From Polyporus tsugae (Eukaryota > Basidiomycota > Agaricomycetes > Polyporales > Polyporaceae): 64,000 bases of DNA. The notes under the pieces are model-generated. The model was given only the letters and a program-made list of their open reading frames with translations. It did no database searches and was not told where the DNA came from. How positions within the stretch are numbered: position 1 is the first letter of the stretch; each line of letters starts with the position of its first letter. Positions 33,902 through 45,205 of this stretch are shown here, piece by piece. A program made the translations under genes and the position numbers. The stretch spans positions 992,001 through 1,056,000 of the forward strand of contig JAHRBS010000007.1 of assembly GCA_024305745.1 (NCBI GenBank), written 5' to 3'.

Positions 33902-35454
33902 TCATCGTTCGTTCAGTCGGAAGTTTCCTTCAACTCGGTGTGTAATCGTTCCATGTTTATTGATGCTGTTGTCCGCATTTCGGAAGGTGAGTGGTTGCGG
34001 TAGTCTGACTGTGGGTATGTTGTACTTTTCCACCAGTCAAGTGTTGATGATGACTGCATCTGCTCCAGTGTCGATGAGACCTTTGACTCCAACGACTTGA
34101 GTTCCGACTTCAATGTAACCAGATATAAGGAGGGCGTGTCTGCGCCTTTCTGTATTGGTTACTAGGTTTACAATGAAGTCCGAACTCATGGGCAAGTCAG
34201 GTGTTGGTTCTGCCTGCCCGTCTAAAAATCCGTGTCGTAGGGGTCCACATCTGCTTGGATAGTGTCTACTTGGAACTCGTCGTCTTTCTCGCTTTCAGTG
34301 TCCGATTCCTTAGCACTCTCTTCCAAGGTCGACTCGATATCCTTGTCGAGGATTTTCCTGACCTTGTGCGGTATCCGTTGGCTGGGTTTCTTTCCCTTGG
34401 GTCTGTCGGGACAGTTCCTGGCCTGGTGTCCTGCCTTGTGACATACAAAACATAAGTTCTGTTACATATGCTTCGAGCGCTCTTCCACTGTCATCTTGTT
34501 TATATCAGCGCAAGCGCGCGTATCGGATTTCTCGGTGGACTCCAACTGATTTCGTCGTACTTTCGTTTGTGCGGTCGGGCGTTGGGTTCGGCGATTTCTA
34601 AAGCCTGCATCAATTTGTCGGTTGATGAGATCGGCTTTGTAGATATCGGTGGCTCGCCCGATCCAGTCGACGATGGTCTTTGGAGCTGGGTATGAGGTAG
34701 CGATTTTTTGTCGTAACCACAAGGGTAGTGCATTCCGGTAGTATGCCAGCCTGGCCAGGGGGTCGGTAACTCAACTCTTTCTAATGAGTTTGTTGTAACA
34801 TCCATTGAACTCATGGATGGTTGGGTGTTCCGAAAGTCTGAGTTTGTCCAACGATAGGAGGGCGTTGTCTGCCTCGTGAAGTGGTGAAAACACCAGTCTG
34901 AATTTGGCTTCGAATGCGGACCATGTGGTGGCTCCTGGGTGTCTTTGTATTTTGTTGATCTTGTTTTCGACCCAATATTGTACGGTGTCCCCTCCGATGT
35001 AGGATAGCGCGGTTGCAATCCGGGCGTGATCGGCATTGTATTTTCCTGGGTCTCCCAGAAAGAGAAGGAAGAGTTGGTCAAGAAATTTCTGGGACTTAGA
35101 TCGATCCCCAGAAAAGACGTCAGGGGGCTTAATTTTGACTTTGCCTCCTGCCACTTGAGGAATGGAGATTGCATTGAATGGCGGTCCTCCGAGTCCTCCT
35201 GGTCCTCCTCCCCCCGGCCCTCCAGGTCCTCCAGGTCCACCAGGTCCAGGAGGTCCTCCAGGTCTGGGAGGTCCTTGTCCTGGTCTTCCAGGTCCTGGGT
35301 CTCCTTCCCCTTCTGGTGGTCCTCTCGATCCGTCTGGAGGTTCTCTATCCTCGGGATTGTCATCGGGTTTCTCCTCCGGCTCTTTCCCTCTGCCTTGTGG
35401 TTTTGGCGTATTTCCTGATGGTCTAACCCCCAATGATAATTTGGTGAAAGTCAA
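33902..35454 (-). pseudogene. Gag, zinc knuckle and protease
   Basis: Gag begins MTFTKLSLGVRPSG and has a long Gly/Pro-rich stretch (about 35165-35330) followed by the retrotransposon gag fold (KIKPPDVFSGDRSK, WSAFEAKFRLVF). A zinc knuckle C-x2-C-x4-H-x4-C is at about 34400-34450, directly after an in-frame TAA at 34462. The aspartic protease active site DTGA is encoded at 34062-34073, with a TGA at 34038 close by. Further stops at 34771 and 33902 make the copy inactive. Confidence 0.88.
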
Positions 35455-35499
35455 CCCATAGGCTGCACTGGTGCTGTCTCCAGGGGTGACTTCGTCTCT

Positions 35500-36842
35500 T
35501 CAGGAGTGTAGGTCTTGTGTTTCAGAGGTGTTAAAGAGGAGGTGCTTGATGGTTTGTTTGTTGATCTCACTGAGGTTTGGTGCAATGGTTGCGATAATTT
35601 TGTTAATGGAATCCCAGTCAGGGTCGTAGTTTCCAGAATAGTGCGTTCCTTTGCATGTGAATGCGTATCTGGCCACCCGTGTTTGGACATGGTCTGATCC
35701 TGTGTCCATTGGTGTTGGTTCTGGTTCTGGCGAGTGTTTCGAGGTTGGGTCTTTGTATGACACTGCTGATGACTCAGATGACTGTTGTTCTTCTGGGACA
35801 GTTGTTTTCTCTGTCACTTCCGGAGTGACTGGAGGTAGTGTCCTGGTTACGAGTTTTAGCGAAGGGATTCGGCTTGTTGGTGTGATTGGACTTCCTGTGG
35901 GAGTTCGTGGCGCCAGTTTGACTGCCTTGAATCTCTTATACGTGAACTCGAGTTTGATGGTTTGTTCTTGTTCTAGTGCTGGTTGCAAGAGTACGTTTGT
36001 ATACTCAATGCTATCTGCGATGTGTTGATATCTTTCTGGGCAGAGTTTGCGCGAGCACGGCATCCACCCTCGAGTGCCTTTGTGTAGATCGCGGTTCTGT
36101 TTTTTGTGATATGCGTGTACCTTTCCTATGCACGATAGTTCTGTACTAGTCATGCACGCCTTGATTGGTTCGTCTTTGGTGTAGGTTCAGGAGTCTTCTG
36201 GCGTTAAGGTACTGCTGAAGTGCGGTGAGGTTGTGTCAGAGCGTGGGGTCTGCTAGGTTGGTTGGGTCGAAGATGTAGTTCTGGAGATATCGAATTTGGT
36301 TTTCAATAAACTGTGTAAACAGATCTGGGAGTGTGACGTATGGTAGCGGGATTCGGAATGCCCAGGTGGTGAATATAGCCTCGATTGATCTTAGGTGATC
36401 AAGTGCATTCTGAACTAGGCTAGAATCGTATCCTGGGTTGTGGTTCTGGATGTCTCTGAGGTTGCTGCTTACGATGGTGAATAGATCCCAGAGGTGTACT
36501 GGTGTTTGTTGTTTGAATCGAAAGAGACCTTGTGTAGAGGTGTTACTGTTGGCTTCTGTGGATGGTTCGGTTGAATGGGTGCTTCCAGAGTCTATTCTTT
36601 CGACTGGTAGTACTATTCCTGATTTGCGAATGATGTCTTCTTCAGCTTGTGATAGTCTGACTTCTTGCCAAAGGGGACTAGGTCTGAGTACTCGGGGTCG
36701 CGTTGAGCTGGACGAGGGTGTTTCTAGCAAGGGGAATCTCTCTCCTTGCAATATTCTGCTACTTGGTTGTGGGTTCCTTGGTCGGAGCGGTGGTGTGTCT
36801 GTGAAGACTGTCTGTGGTGTCGTGCATCTGGGGTCCTTTGGT
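35500..36842 (-). pseudogene. Pre-gag open reading frames of the chromovirus
   Basis: Two long frames in different registers precede gag in element sense: about 36750-36236 (FPLLETPSSSSTRPRVLRPS..., ending LADPTL) and 36153-35500 (MTSTELSCIGKVHAYHKKQN..., ending TSETQDLHS). They probably derive from one frame split by an indel near 36190-36240. The first has no ATG at its beginning. The C-terminal part is rich in Ser, Thr and Pro. I recognise no domain; most chromoviruses have no coding sequence here. Confidence 0.5.
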
Positions 36843-37725
36843 GGTGGTGTCGGCTATCATGAACATTCCATTCGGCGCCTGCTACCAGCACCTTAGTTTC
36901 CTTTTTCAGACGATCTACTTCTCACATTGTACTTATTGTTCTCCGTTGCATTGTATCTCATCCTTTGTTCCTCAGCACAATAACTCCTTATTGTCCATCG
37001 TCGCTATTGTTCTGTTTCCATTGTTCACCCGTGTCCATAGTTACCTATTGTCCCCGGGTTCTCATTGTCCTCTATACGTATATAAGGACCTGTACTTTGC
37101 TGCCTGGAGACCTCAGTTTCGACCTCTTGTCTCCAGGTAAGCCTCGCTGTATTTCCCTCATTAGTTACCTCACTCAATACATCTTGTCTCCAGCCCTGAC
37201 CGTTGAGCCTTGCTCCGCTCTCGCTGCACAAGTGCTTGTTGGCGCTCCTGCTCGTCTTGTACGTATCCCTGATCCTTACTCGACGTCCAGTCGTAACATC
37301 GGCGGCCGAACTGTCTCTTTTTCCGTTGTCCTGAACGGATGTGTGATGGTCGGATGGACTGCGTGAGTCGCTTCTGGCTGGCTAGTGAGGCGCGGAAAAT
37401 CTGCGAAAATGTTGGTTGGAGGTCTTTCCCAGTTGTGAAAGAGCTTCCTGCTGATCCAATCAGTTTTCGATGGTGGGTTCGTTGTGGTAGCTTATACGCC
37501 TAAATGTCCTTCTGTTTTATCATAAGTCGGTCCGTTGACTTGTCGATCTTCTTGAACTCCTGTGTTCAAGGCTGTGTTGGTTACTACGCAGTAACTTCCT
37601 CGCTTGTCGAAGTCTGGAGGTTACTTTCCGGCATAGGTCTAGACTTCACTACTAGCACCGGGCTATAGTGACAGTCTTGGGTTGTGTGGTGTGGGTTCTC
37701 TGCACCTGAAAAGGTGGAGCGTAAA
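36843..37725 (-). other. 5' leader of the chromovirus
   Basis: About 880 bases between the primer binding site and the first long frame, without continuous coding. This is an unusually long untranslated leader or a decayed coding region. Confidence 0.4.
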
Positions 37726-37737
37726 AGTTTTCAGTCT
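37726..37737 (-). promoter_or_regulatory. Self-complementary primer binding site
   Basis: In element sense AGACTGAAAACT begins two bases after the 5' LTR. It does not start with TGG and so does not look like a tRNA 3' end complement. It is instead the exact reverse complement of AGTTTTCAGTCT at the predicted transcript start within the LTR (37898-37909). Confidence 0.75.
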
Positions 37738-37935
37738 AATGTTACATCTCGACTATTGAACACTTAGTTCGGTAAGTCAGGACATTTAGACCAAGAACTA
37801 GTTGTCGACTAGAGGTTGGATACTAGAGCGAAGAGCTCTAGGAGACATGAGATGTATAAGAAGATTGCCACCGGGGCAATCTTATAGAATACACAAGAGA
37901 CTGAAAACTGGGGGTTGCTACTGAGGTGTCGCCCC

Positions 37936-37942
37936 TTATATA
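37936..37942 (-). promoter_or_regulatory. TATA box of the chromovirus promoter
   Basis: TATATAA in element sense, placing initiation about 30-33 bases downstream, at the 12-mer complementary to the primer binding site. Confidence 0.75.
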
Positions 37943-37956
37943 CACGAGTGGAGGCT

Positions 37957-38131
37957 GCGGTCTGAGGGCTATGTACTACGGACTATGAGCTACGGACTGC
38001 AGGCTGCGGACTGCGGACTGCGAACTGCGGACTGCGGACTGTGGGCTACGGACTGCGGGCTGCGGACTGTGGACTGCAGGCTGCGGACTGTGGACTGCAG
38101 GCTGTGGACTGCGGACTGCGGACCGCGGGGT
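37957..38131. repeat. 7-bp minisatellite in 5' LTR, 25 units
   Basis: Units of GCGGACT and variants, immediately upstream of the TATA box in element sense. Twelve units more than in the other LTR, accounting exactly for the length difference. Confidence 0.9.
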
Positions 38132-38319
38132 GTAACGGAGGAAACGGCATGGCCTGCCTGCGGGCCAAGGAAGCGGGACTGTATCAGGGTAGGCGGCATT
38201 GGTCGTTTGGGGGCAACCTCGGAAGGAATACACCGGTGAATGTGTTGCACCCTTCGACCGGGCACGGCGAGGGAGGCTTGGTGAGGAAGTAAGAGACCTG
38301 GGGCTCGTGGATTGTAACA

Positions 38320-38324
38320 CAAAG
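38320..38324. repeat. Target site duplication, right copy
   Basis: CAAAG directly after the GTAACA end of the LTR, identical to 26270-26274. Confidence 0.85.
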
Positions 38325-39547
38325 CTCATTTTAAGATAATTTAGTGGTACCCCAACATGACCCTCTGTTTTGATTTCGCGAGTGAGCGGTAGGGATAGCT
38401 CACGCTGGCCAACAACATTTGGGTGTCCCAAGGACCGGTTAAATACTGTACCGAGTCGTTAAGGGAACAGCGAGATGCCAAAGCAATTCCACGCCCAGAC
38501 GTGGACAATACTGCACACACACCATCCAAAATTGCTACCCATCATTGTTCGATATTCTTTGAGATCCACTGGCTGCACCCAGGCCCGGCGCTGAGGGGAC
38601 ATTGAATGTGAACTTACCTGGCAGTGCCGCTGGCAAATTTGACAGCCCCACACAGCAAGCCACATGATATTCTTGGCACGTGAGATTTCTCGAACATCTC
38701 TGCAGAGACTAAAGCTTAAGGCGCTGTAGAGGATGTTTCGGTCGATGAACAGAGGGGATGGGGGTGTCGCGATGTGCATATGATGGTTGGAGCTGGCTGG
38801 ACTCGGAGCTCAAACCAGACATTGCCGCATTTGGATACAGAGACGCCCACCACTCGGATCGTGGGAACGTCGCAGTAGCCGTGCCGGATCCGGAGTGGCA
38901 GCCCGATTTTCTTGCAATTGTCGTCGTCACCCCATATTCTCAATGTCTGGCTTATCAAAACTAACGACCACTACGATGGGTAACCGGAATTACAGGGTGG
39001 GTATTCCTCCGAATTCGATCGTATTCTTGGTCGTGAGGTGCCGTTCGAACTTCGGGGTGACTCGGAACAGGGAAGTTCTAGTCATACGGGGGCCGATGGC
39101 TCCTCAAAGGCCTCAACGGCAGGTAAAGAAAGGCAGTCAAGCACTTATACGACACAGTGGCTGCCTTGCACTGTGACACAACGCATTCCGGTATGACATC
39201 AGGGTCTCGAATAAAGGTCCTTTCTGACGGGTAAAACACGCGGGTTCTGCACGGCCACTTTGGCAGAACTCCTTTGACACTTCAGCGGACAAAGGCCAAG
39301 CTTCTCAGCCGGATGCCGCCTATAAGTAGCTAAATGATTCTCAAGACATCCCACTCAGAGGAGACTACCCTTGTCCGCCACCCCAACGCCACTCAAATCC
39401 GAACTCTGGTGGATGGTACAGGACCCGTACCTCAATCGCAAATGACGCTAGCTGACCATCGCCCTCCCAGACCGCTTTGCCAGTCTCTCAACGGATTTGT
39501 CGTTCATTTGCGTGCTCCTGGCCTACGTCCTCGCTTGCTCGTTCTGG
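38325..39547. other. Intergenic region right of the LTR element
   Basis: About 1.2 kb. A plus-strand frame at 38758-38964 (ELKPDIAAFGYRDA...) looks protein-like but has no recognisable domain or splice partner. No gene call is made. Confidence 0.35.
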
Positions 39548-41169
39548 ATGTGCTCGAAACGGCAGAACCGTCATCCTGGAGACGAGGGGGTACTGCAAGT
39601 TTCTTCGGTGCTCCGGGAGAGGGTAGAAACTCGAGAAGATGGATGCGTTGGATCACGTCCAGGAACCCTTACCGCAACCCGAGACCCTCAGTCACGTCCG
39701 AATCTGCCAATCGAGATCGAAAACATGATCATTGGCCACCTGCACGGCGACATAGCTGCGCTGAAGGCCGCCTCCTTGGTTTGCAGAGATTGGACACGTG
39801 CCGCCCATCGTTACCTGTTCCACACTATCAAGCTGACTAGTCTAAACCAGCTTCTTCGCTTCGCCGAGGATTTCCCCCTTATCCCAGACATCCGCGAGAG
39901 CGTCCAAGTGCTCATCCTCCATGGAGAAGAAGACCAGTCGATGGCCGCGCCCCAGCCCCTGCCGACCTACGTGAACTTCGTCATCGACAATATCGCCTCA
40001 ATGCCCGGGCTGCGTGACCTGCACTTCGTCGATATCCCGATGAGGTTCAGGCGATACGCGATCAACCCTCCCCTCCGTTCGTCACTGCGCGGTCTGACGT
40101 TCGAGCTGAATAATTGCTTCCCGGAGGACTTCCAGTGCATGCTCAACATCGTCGGCCTCTTCTCGAGCATCGCCTCCCTCGAATTTTCTATCTTGGACAC
40201 GCCAATGGCCGTCCAAGACCAGTTCATGCCCTCGCCTGAGGACCTCTTCAAAGCGGGTGCGTTCCCGTCCTACGGCCCGGTGGAGATCCACTCTCTCAAA
40301 ATCCCAAGCCTCGACCGCCACTGGCTGCCATTGCTTCTCTGTACGCTCCGTCACGTTGGGGCTCTGCAGGACGCTGCACTGGAAGTCAATATCTCACACA
40401 ACATAATGCGCAAGACCGACACGGTGGACTTTGAGACCGAGGCACGCCTGCTTCTCGAGGGGTATGGTACCTTCTTCTGCGGGCTAGGCCCGGCCGTCCG
40501 CGTACTCGACTTCGACCTCCTCTGCACCATCGTCGCCGCGCACGAAGGTAAGTCTAGCAGTCCCCTACGTGGCCAGCGCACGCTAACAACCGCACTCAGA
40601 GCTAAGCGGAAACTGGGCCGCCCTCGGCCTTTCCGCGTGCACGAACCTCCAGTACCTAAGACTGTACCTCGACGTCCCCAGCGACCTCGAAGACGCGCAC
40701 TCGACACTCTCCGCGGTGCTCCATGCCTACGTCGAGATACTCACCGTGAACCGCTTCCCTGCACTCCGGTACGTCGCCCTCCACGTACTCGCGGACGGGT
40801 ATGACATTGTCTGTGACCTTGACTGGTCCCCACTTGCATCTGCACTGCTCGCCCTCCCGGCGCTGAACAAGTTCGTACTCCACATGCGTTGTGGCAGTCC
40901 ACGCCCGCCCACGGCGGGCCGCTACCTGGACGACATGGCGCGGCTGCAGAGGGTTGGGAAGTTCATTTTCTTCTCTGCCACGGTGAGTTCTTTTCTGACG
41001 TCCATACACGCACGTCGCTTACGCTCAGGGGGCGTCCGGACAGCCGATCCCCGTGGAACACCCAGAAGAAATCGCGGAAAACGAGTCGGAGGGCGGCGAC
41101 ATTGGCAGCGACGACGGAGACGAAGGCTCGGAAGGCGAGAAGACGAAGCCGACGGTTCTTCTACGCTGA
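39548..41169 (+). CDS. F-box protein
   Basis: Typical agaricomycete F-box protein: a short N-terminal part, the F-box (NLPIEIENMIIGHLHGD...AASLVCRDW...YLFHTIKL) and a leucine-rich-like body of ~350 residues, ending in an acidic tail (EGGDIGSDDGDEGSEGEKTK). The F-box would recruit Skp1 into an SCF ubiquitin ligase; the body selects the substrate, unknown here. Two introns: one near 40549-40599 (HE|ELSGNW) and one near 40982-41027. The first in-frame ATG is 39548. A more natural-looking start (MDALDHVQEPLPQ) lies at 39639 but in another frame, so a frameshift or an error just upstream of the F-box is possible. Confidence 0.8.
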
Positions 41170-43127
41170 ATGCGGGAAGCTACGGCGAGCCCGCGGACGA
41201 CGGCGTCGCTAAAGATGACGGGCCTGGCCATGGTGAGGGCCCGCACGAAGTCTTCGAGGCGGAAGTCTGAACCGTTCCATCGGATCCTACAGACACTCTG
41301 GTTCCTGGGCCATTCAATGCGATCGTGTGTACCAATTCATATTGTGTGTGCTCGTCCTCCAACACCCCCATATGTATGCAAGCCCTGACATCTTCGTGTG
41401 GCATCAGTTTTTCTTCTCCGCATTTCATGGTACCGTACCTTAGCAACAGATGTACGGATCTCACGCCCCACCTATCATAAGTGCCTTGAATAATCCGCAA
41501 TATTAATCATACCTACAGCGACGTACATGATCCGGGACAGATATGTCCGTTAACTTTTGGTTTCGGTTTCGCGGAAACGCCACTGCCGTGCGAAGCACAA
41601 AGCTTAACCTTGTTCTAGAACTCGTCCTGTGGGGAAGTTGGGAGGCAGGCCGCCGGAACGCCCCTCACGCTCATAAAGCTTATCCGATCGGTCCCATGGC
41701 GCAGTGGACAGGACAACTTATGATAGGACATCACGGACGTGCCCTGTGGGTTGGCGAAGCGGGCCAGCAGTCTAGATCTTGCGTTTGGACCAATCGCGTC
41801 AGAACCGAAATGAAGGCAATTAAGGGCACGGCGCCGGCAGTTGCCTGCAACTGCAGCTCAGTACTACCGTCGATGTGCGACGATGCGTTGTGAAACTAGT
41901 GCACCGCAAGCGCGAGGTGGCAGCTAGCGGCACACGACTGCATACTGTCAGTGTGCGGATGTGCACCCTGCCATGGCTAGCCTGAGGCCCATTCGGTCGC
42001 AAACGGTGCCAAGTACGAAAGAGGGCATTCACGACGACGGTTACCAGATGGTTACGGAGATAGAGCTCGCGACGATGGTTCTTCTAGCAGACGAAGGACG
42101 GGCGGGCCCGGGATGGCCGGCCAAGAGGACACGTAGATCAGCGTGTGCTACAGGTAAGGTATCGATACTAGCGACAACCAAACTGATTACTACTACATAC
42201 TAGACGAGGTATACAAGTGTAACAGAGGGCGAGTGCGAGGAGAGGGGGACGAAAAGAGACGTCAAGAGATTGTGGAGTCCCGGGGCGAAGTGCCCTGGAA
42301 CAAGTAGAATGGGAATGGATGCGGATGGAGGTTGTGCGATATGACATACATGTGTGAGACGACGTTACGGGGTGGATGTGGAGGTAAGGATAGGTTGGAG
42401 AGGGAAGACTCGGAGGAGATCTAATCAAGAATAAACAATAAACACGTTCCGTTGAAAGATAGTGAGAGGGAGACAAAGAATAAACGAGAGAGTTGCTAGA
42501 TGACCCATGGTCCGAACAACAGCCGGAGCCGGGGTTCCACAAAGGCACACTTTGTACAGCTGCGGGTAGATGGCAGCCACCGTTGACAGCGACGACGACT
42601 GCGTTCTGGACCGTAAACTGAAACCGTTGTCCCATGAGGCGTGATCGTGTCGTGCCCGCAATGCTGACAAGTAACGAGCATGCTGCCTGACGGGGTGTGC
42701 GTCATCGTGCGGCGGTCACGCAGGTTGTAACCACTCGTATACCGTCCGTATCCTGCATAGATTACAAGGAGGCAGGAAGGGAGGCAGGCAAGCGATGAAT
42801 CCGGGAAACGCCGTCCGTCCGTCCAAACCAATACTCGAACCGAAAGCGCAGCAGAGCGCGTAAGCGTCCGCGTCAAATGTGGAGGGCCCTGGTGCCCGGA
42901 TGCCGATTCGATTTCCTGGACCGAGGTCCCCACTAGCCACTCCCGAAGTCCCGCGTCGGAGCCCAGGCTGCCCTAGGCCCCCCCCACCCGCCTCCCGCGT
43001 TCCTCGAGGCACGCATGGGGTGGGATCCAGGTCCCAGAGACGAGACTCGTGCCCGCCGCAGGCGCGTCACCTGTGGTTGGGAGCCGGTGGACCCTGGACC
43101 GACGCGGCCATCCGGCGCACGGTGGCC
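41170..43127. other. Long region without a supported gene
   Basis: About 2 kb between the F-box gene and the 3' end of HAT1. Minus-strand frames around 42170-42930 include a CxxC pair (TCQHCGHDT) but no continuous gene model could be built. Possible untranslated regions or a diverged gene. Confidence 0.35.
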
Positions 43128-45205
43128 TCAGTGCACGTGCCCGAGGATGCGCCTGTAGTCAGCGACGACGCTCTGGAACGTCTCCTCGAGTTTCTGCTGA
43201 CGCTCCTGCTTGTCGAGCTGCATGAGAACCTCCTGTGGGCACGGGGACACGTCAGTATCTGTGCGCGTGCCCTGCTGTATGCAGGGTATTACGAGAAGGA
43301 GGACAAGGGTGTACACGATGCAGTGGCGTGAAGAAGAAAGCGGGGATATAGAGGGGAGGGGCGAGAAACGAGGGTACGAGGGGAGGGTACGCACGAAATT
43401 GAAGCGATACAGTCGCTCCTTGACCTGCAGGCGGTACGCGCGGTTGGCACGTTCGTCCGAAGGGTCCATATGCTTCAGGACGAGCATCTCGACGAGTCGG
43501 TGGAACTGCCGCTGTAAGCAGCATGCAAGCCATAATCGAACACCCAAACCAGAATGCAACATCCACAACGATGAAGCGAACAACGAGACAATCGTCAGCA
43601 TCCAGCTCCCAACATGAACGCCACTTCAATCAATACGCACCCCCGCGATCTTGAGCTCCGTCCGCCATTTCTCAAGCCACGCCCGCTCAGCGGGCGGGCC
43701 CATCTTGCCCGCGCCGGCTCGTATCGTCCGGCCTTTCGTGCGGTGCCTTGCACGGCCGTTGCCAACGCCACCGACCTTGCCGCCGTTACTCGAGACGGCC
43801 TCGGGCCCAAAACCTTCGCGCATGAACCTCTCGTTCGCAAGGAGCATCTTGAGGTCGTTGCGGTCGCGTAGATCCTCAAACGCCTCTGCGGGGTCCTCGA
43901 CAGTGAGCTCAGCGATGCGCGGCTGCGCCAAGACGTGCTGGTAAATGGCGGTGTAGAGTGCGGAACCATGCCCATCTTGTTGGTAAGGCGGTAGGACGAG
44001 GAATTGGGAGATGCGTAGACGAACGCGCTCCGGGAAACAATAGAACGGATAGAGGGTGGCGTAACCAACGAAGTGGTACGTCACGGTGTCAGGCGAGGAG
44101 CGCCGGCGCCGCTTCTCATAGAGGACGGCAAATTCCCAGGTTTCCTCGTCTTCGGTGATATACGAGCCGCCCTCGATGTAGAGAAGAACGTAGAGCTGCA
44201 TTCGCTGGTGAAATTCGCGGAAGCCTGGTGTCTTCCATGTGCTCTAGAAAGCCGATGTTAGTCATGGCTGGTCGCAGTTTGAGTAGAAGAATAGATTTCA
44301 TTGGCTCTGGCTGCACCGGGACCCGTCGGCGATCTGTGCGTGGTTAAGGACACGCAAGGCATGCACAGGACGTGAGAGGTCTCGAACGTCCTAGCTTGAA
44401 CGCGACAGGCTAATCCAAAGTAGGGTGAGGCGTCATCTCAGCGCCTCGCGCGAGATCCAGACCTGACTACTCTGGGCGAGGACGCAGCCCGACAAAAAAG
44501 GATTGCCAACCGGAGAGACAACGACCGCGCCGCTGGGAGTGGAAATGCTGACTCACATGATAGACCTCGTAATCTACCGTTTCCTGATCCTCGAGCGAGA
44601 GGACTTGGGCGATGGCGACGTTCTTGCCCTTTGTGAGTGGCATGGCGGCTCGTGAGTATGAGTATATCTTCTCGCCGAACGGTTTAAAGTTGACGGCATC
44701 GTGTTCGACGCGTTTGAGGAATTTCTGTTCGTCGGTGTAGTAGCCTGTTGGTATGACCTTGGATATTGTGTGTTCTATCTCGTCTACAGCTGATGAGGGC
44801 GGAAGCCGTTCTGAGTGGTGGATGTTAAGGTACTGGGCGAGTGAGCCGGAGGCGAATTTGAGCTGGGAACAGGTCAGTGGCGGTTAGGGACGCGCGCGAA
44901 TGGTGGCGCACCTCGATGGCGAGGTCCTTGTAGCCATAGATCTTCTCCTCCTCGCCAAATATCTGGGGGGTAGTGGTTTGTGATGGGGAGAGAAGAAGAA
45001 GGGTAGGTGACTTACTGGATATGTAAATGTGGGGTGGAAGCCTTCGTAGACTTCTCTTGACCAGAGGGAAGCTTTATCCTCTGGTGCACGGACTGGGCAG
45101 CCAGGGCGGTGAGCGCGACGGTGAAGAAATGGTCGGGAGGGGATACGCACCTAGTGAGAGGGAGAGGGCCTCGTTGGCGTCAGCGGTCCAGAGAGAGGAG
45201 GACAT
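43128..45205 (-). CDS. hat1: Histone acetyltransferase type B catalytic subunit
   Basis: Acetylates newly made histone H4 (Lys5/Lys12) before chromatin assembly, normally with a RbAp46/Hat2 partner. Start 45205 (MSSSLWTADANEALSLSLV). Early exons carry EVYEGFHPTFTYP, IFGEEEKIYGYKDLAIE and LKFASGSLAQYL. The GNAT core has FVGYATLYPFYCFPERVRLR, then QFLVLPPYQQDGHGSALY, where Q-x-D-G-H-G forms the acetyl-CoA loop, and the hallmark LTVEDPAEAFEDLRDRND. The C-terminal segment ends RRILGHVH. About seven exons; most introns are ~50-70 nt, but one (44556-44244) is 313 nt. An Arg/Gly-rich insert (KGRTIRAGAGKMG) lies after the core. It is divergent from rad1. Confidence 0.95.

Larger units (their letters stand above)
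26275..38319 (-). mobile_element. Full-length chromovirus (Ty3/gypsy, Tf1/sushi-like), 12 kb
   Basis: A complete element of 12,045 bp transcribed on the minus strand: 5' LTR 38319-37740, primer binding site, pre-gag open frames, gag, protease, reverse transcriptase, RNase H, integrase, chromodomain, four additional frames, polypurine tract and 3' LTR 26770-26275. LTR ends are TGTTAC...GTAACA, and the 5-bp target duplication is perfect. It is about twice the usual size for fungal chromoviruses because of the added frames. At least eleven stops interrupt gag-pol (31223, 32438, 32535, 32618, 32717, 32846, 32930, 33902, 34038, 34462, 34771) and one interrupts the terminal ORF (28652), so this copy is not functional. 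Confidence 0.93.
37740..38319 (-). repeat. 5' LTR of the chromovirus (580 bp)
   Basis: Same termini as the other LTR. It holds 25 copies of the 7-bp unit (37957-38131), a TATATAA box (37942-37936 in element sense) and, 33 bases downstream of the first T of the box, the presumed RNA start AGTTTTCAGTCT (37909-37898). Outside the minisatellite the two LTRs differ at roughly 16 positions, essentially all CpG versus TpG or CpA. Confidence 0.93.

Noticed and set aside
35162..35461. Plus-strand Gly/Pro-rich collagen-like frame
   Set aside because: Shadow of the Gly/Pro-rich part of the retroelement gag on the other strand.
42168..42933. Minus-strand frames with a CxxC pair near HAT1
   Set aside because: No second metal-binding pair, no continuation by splicing and no recognisable homology.
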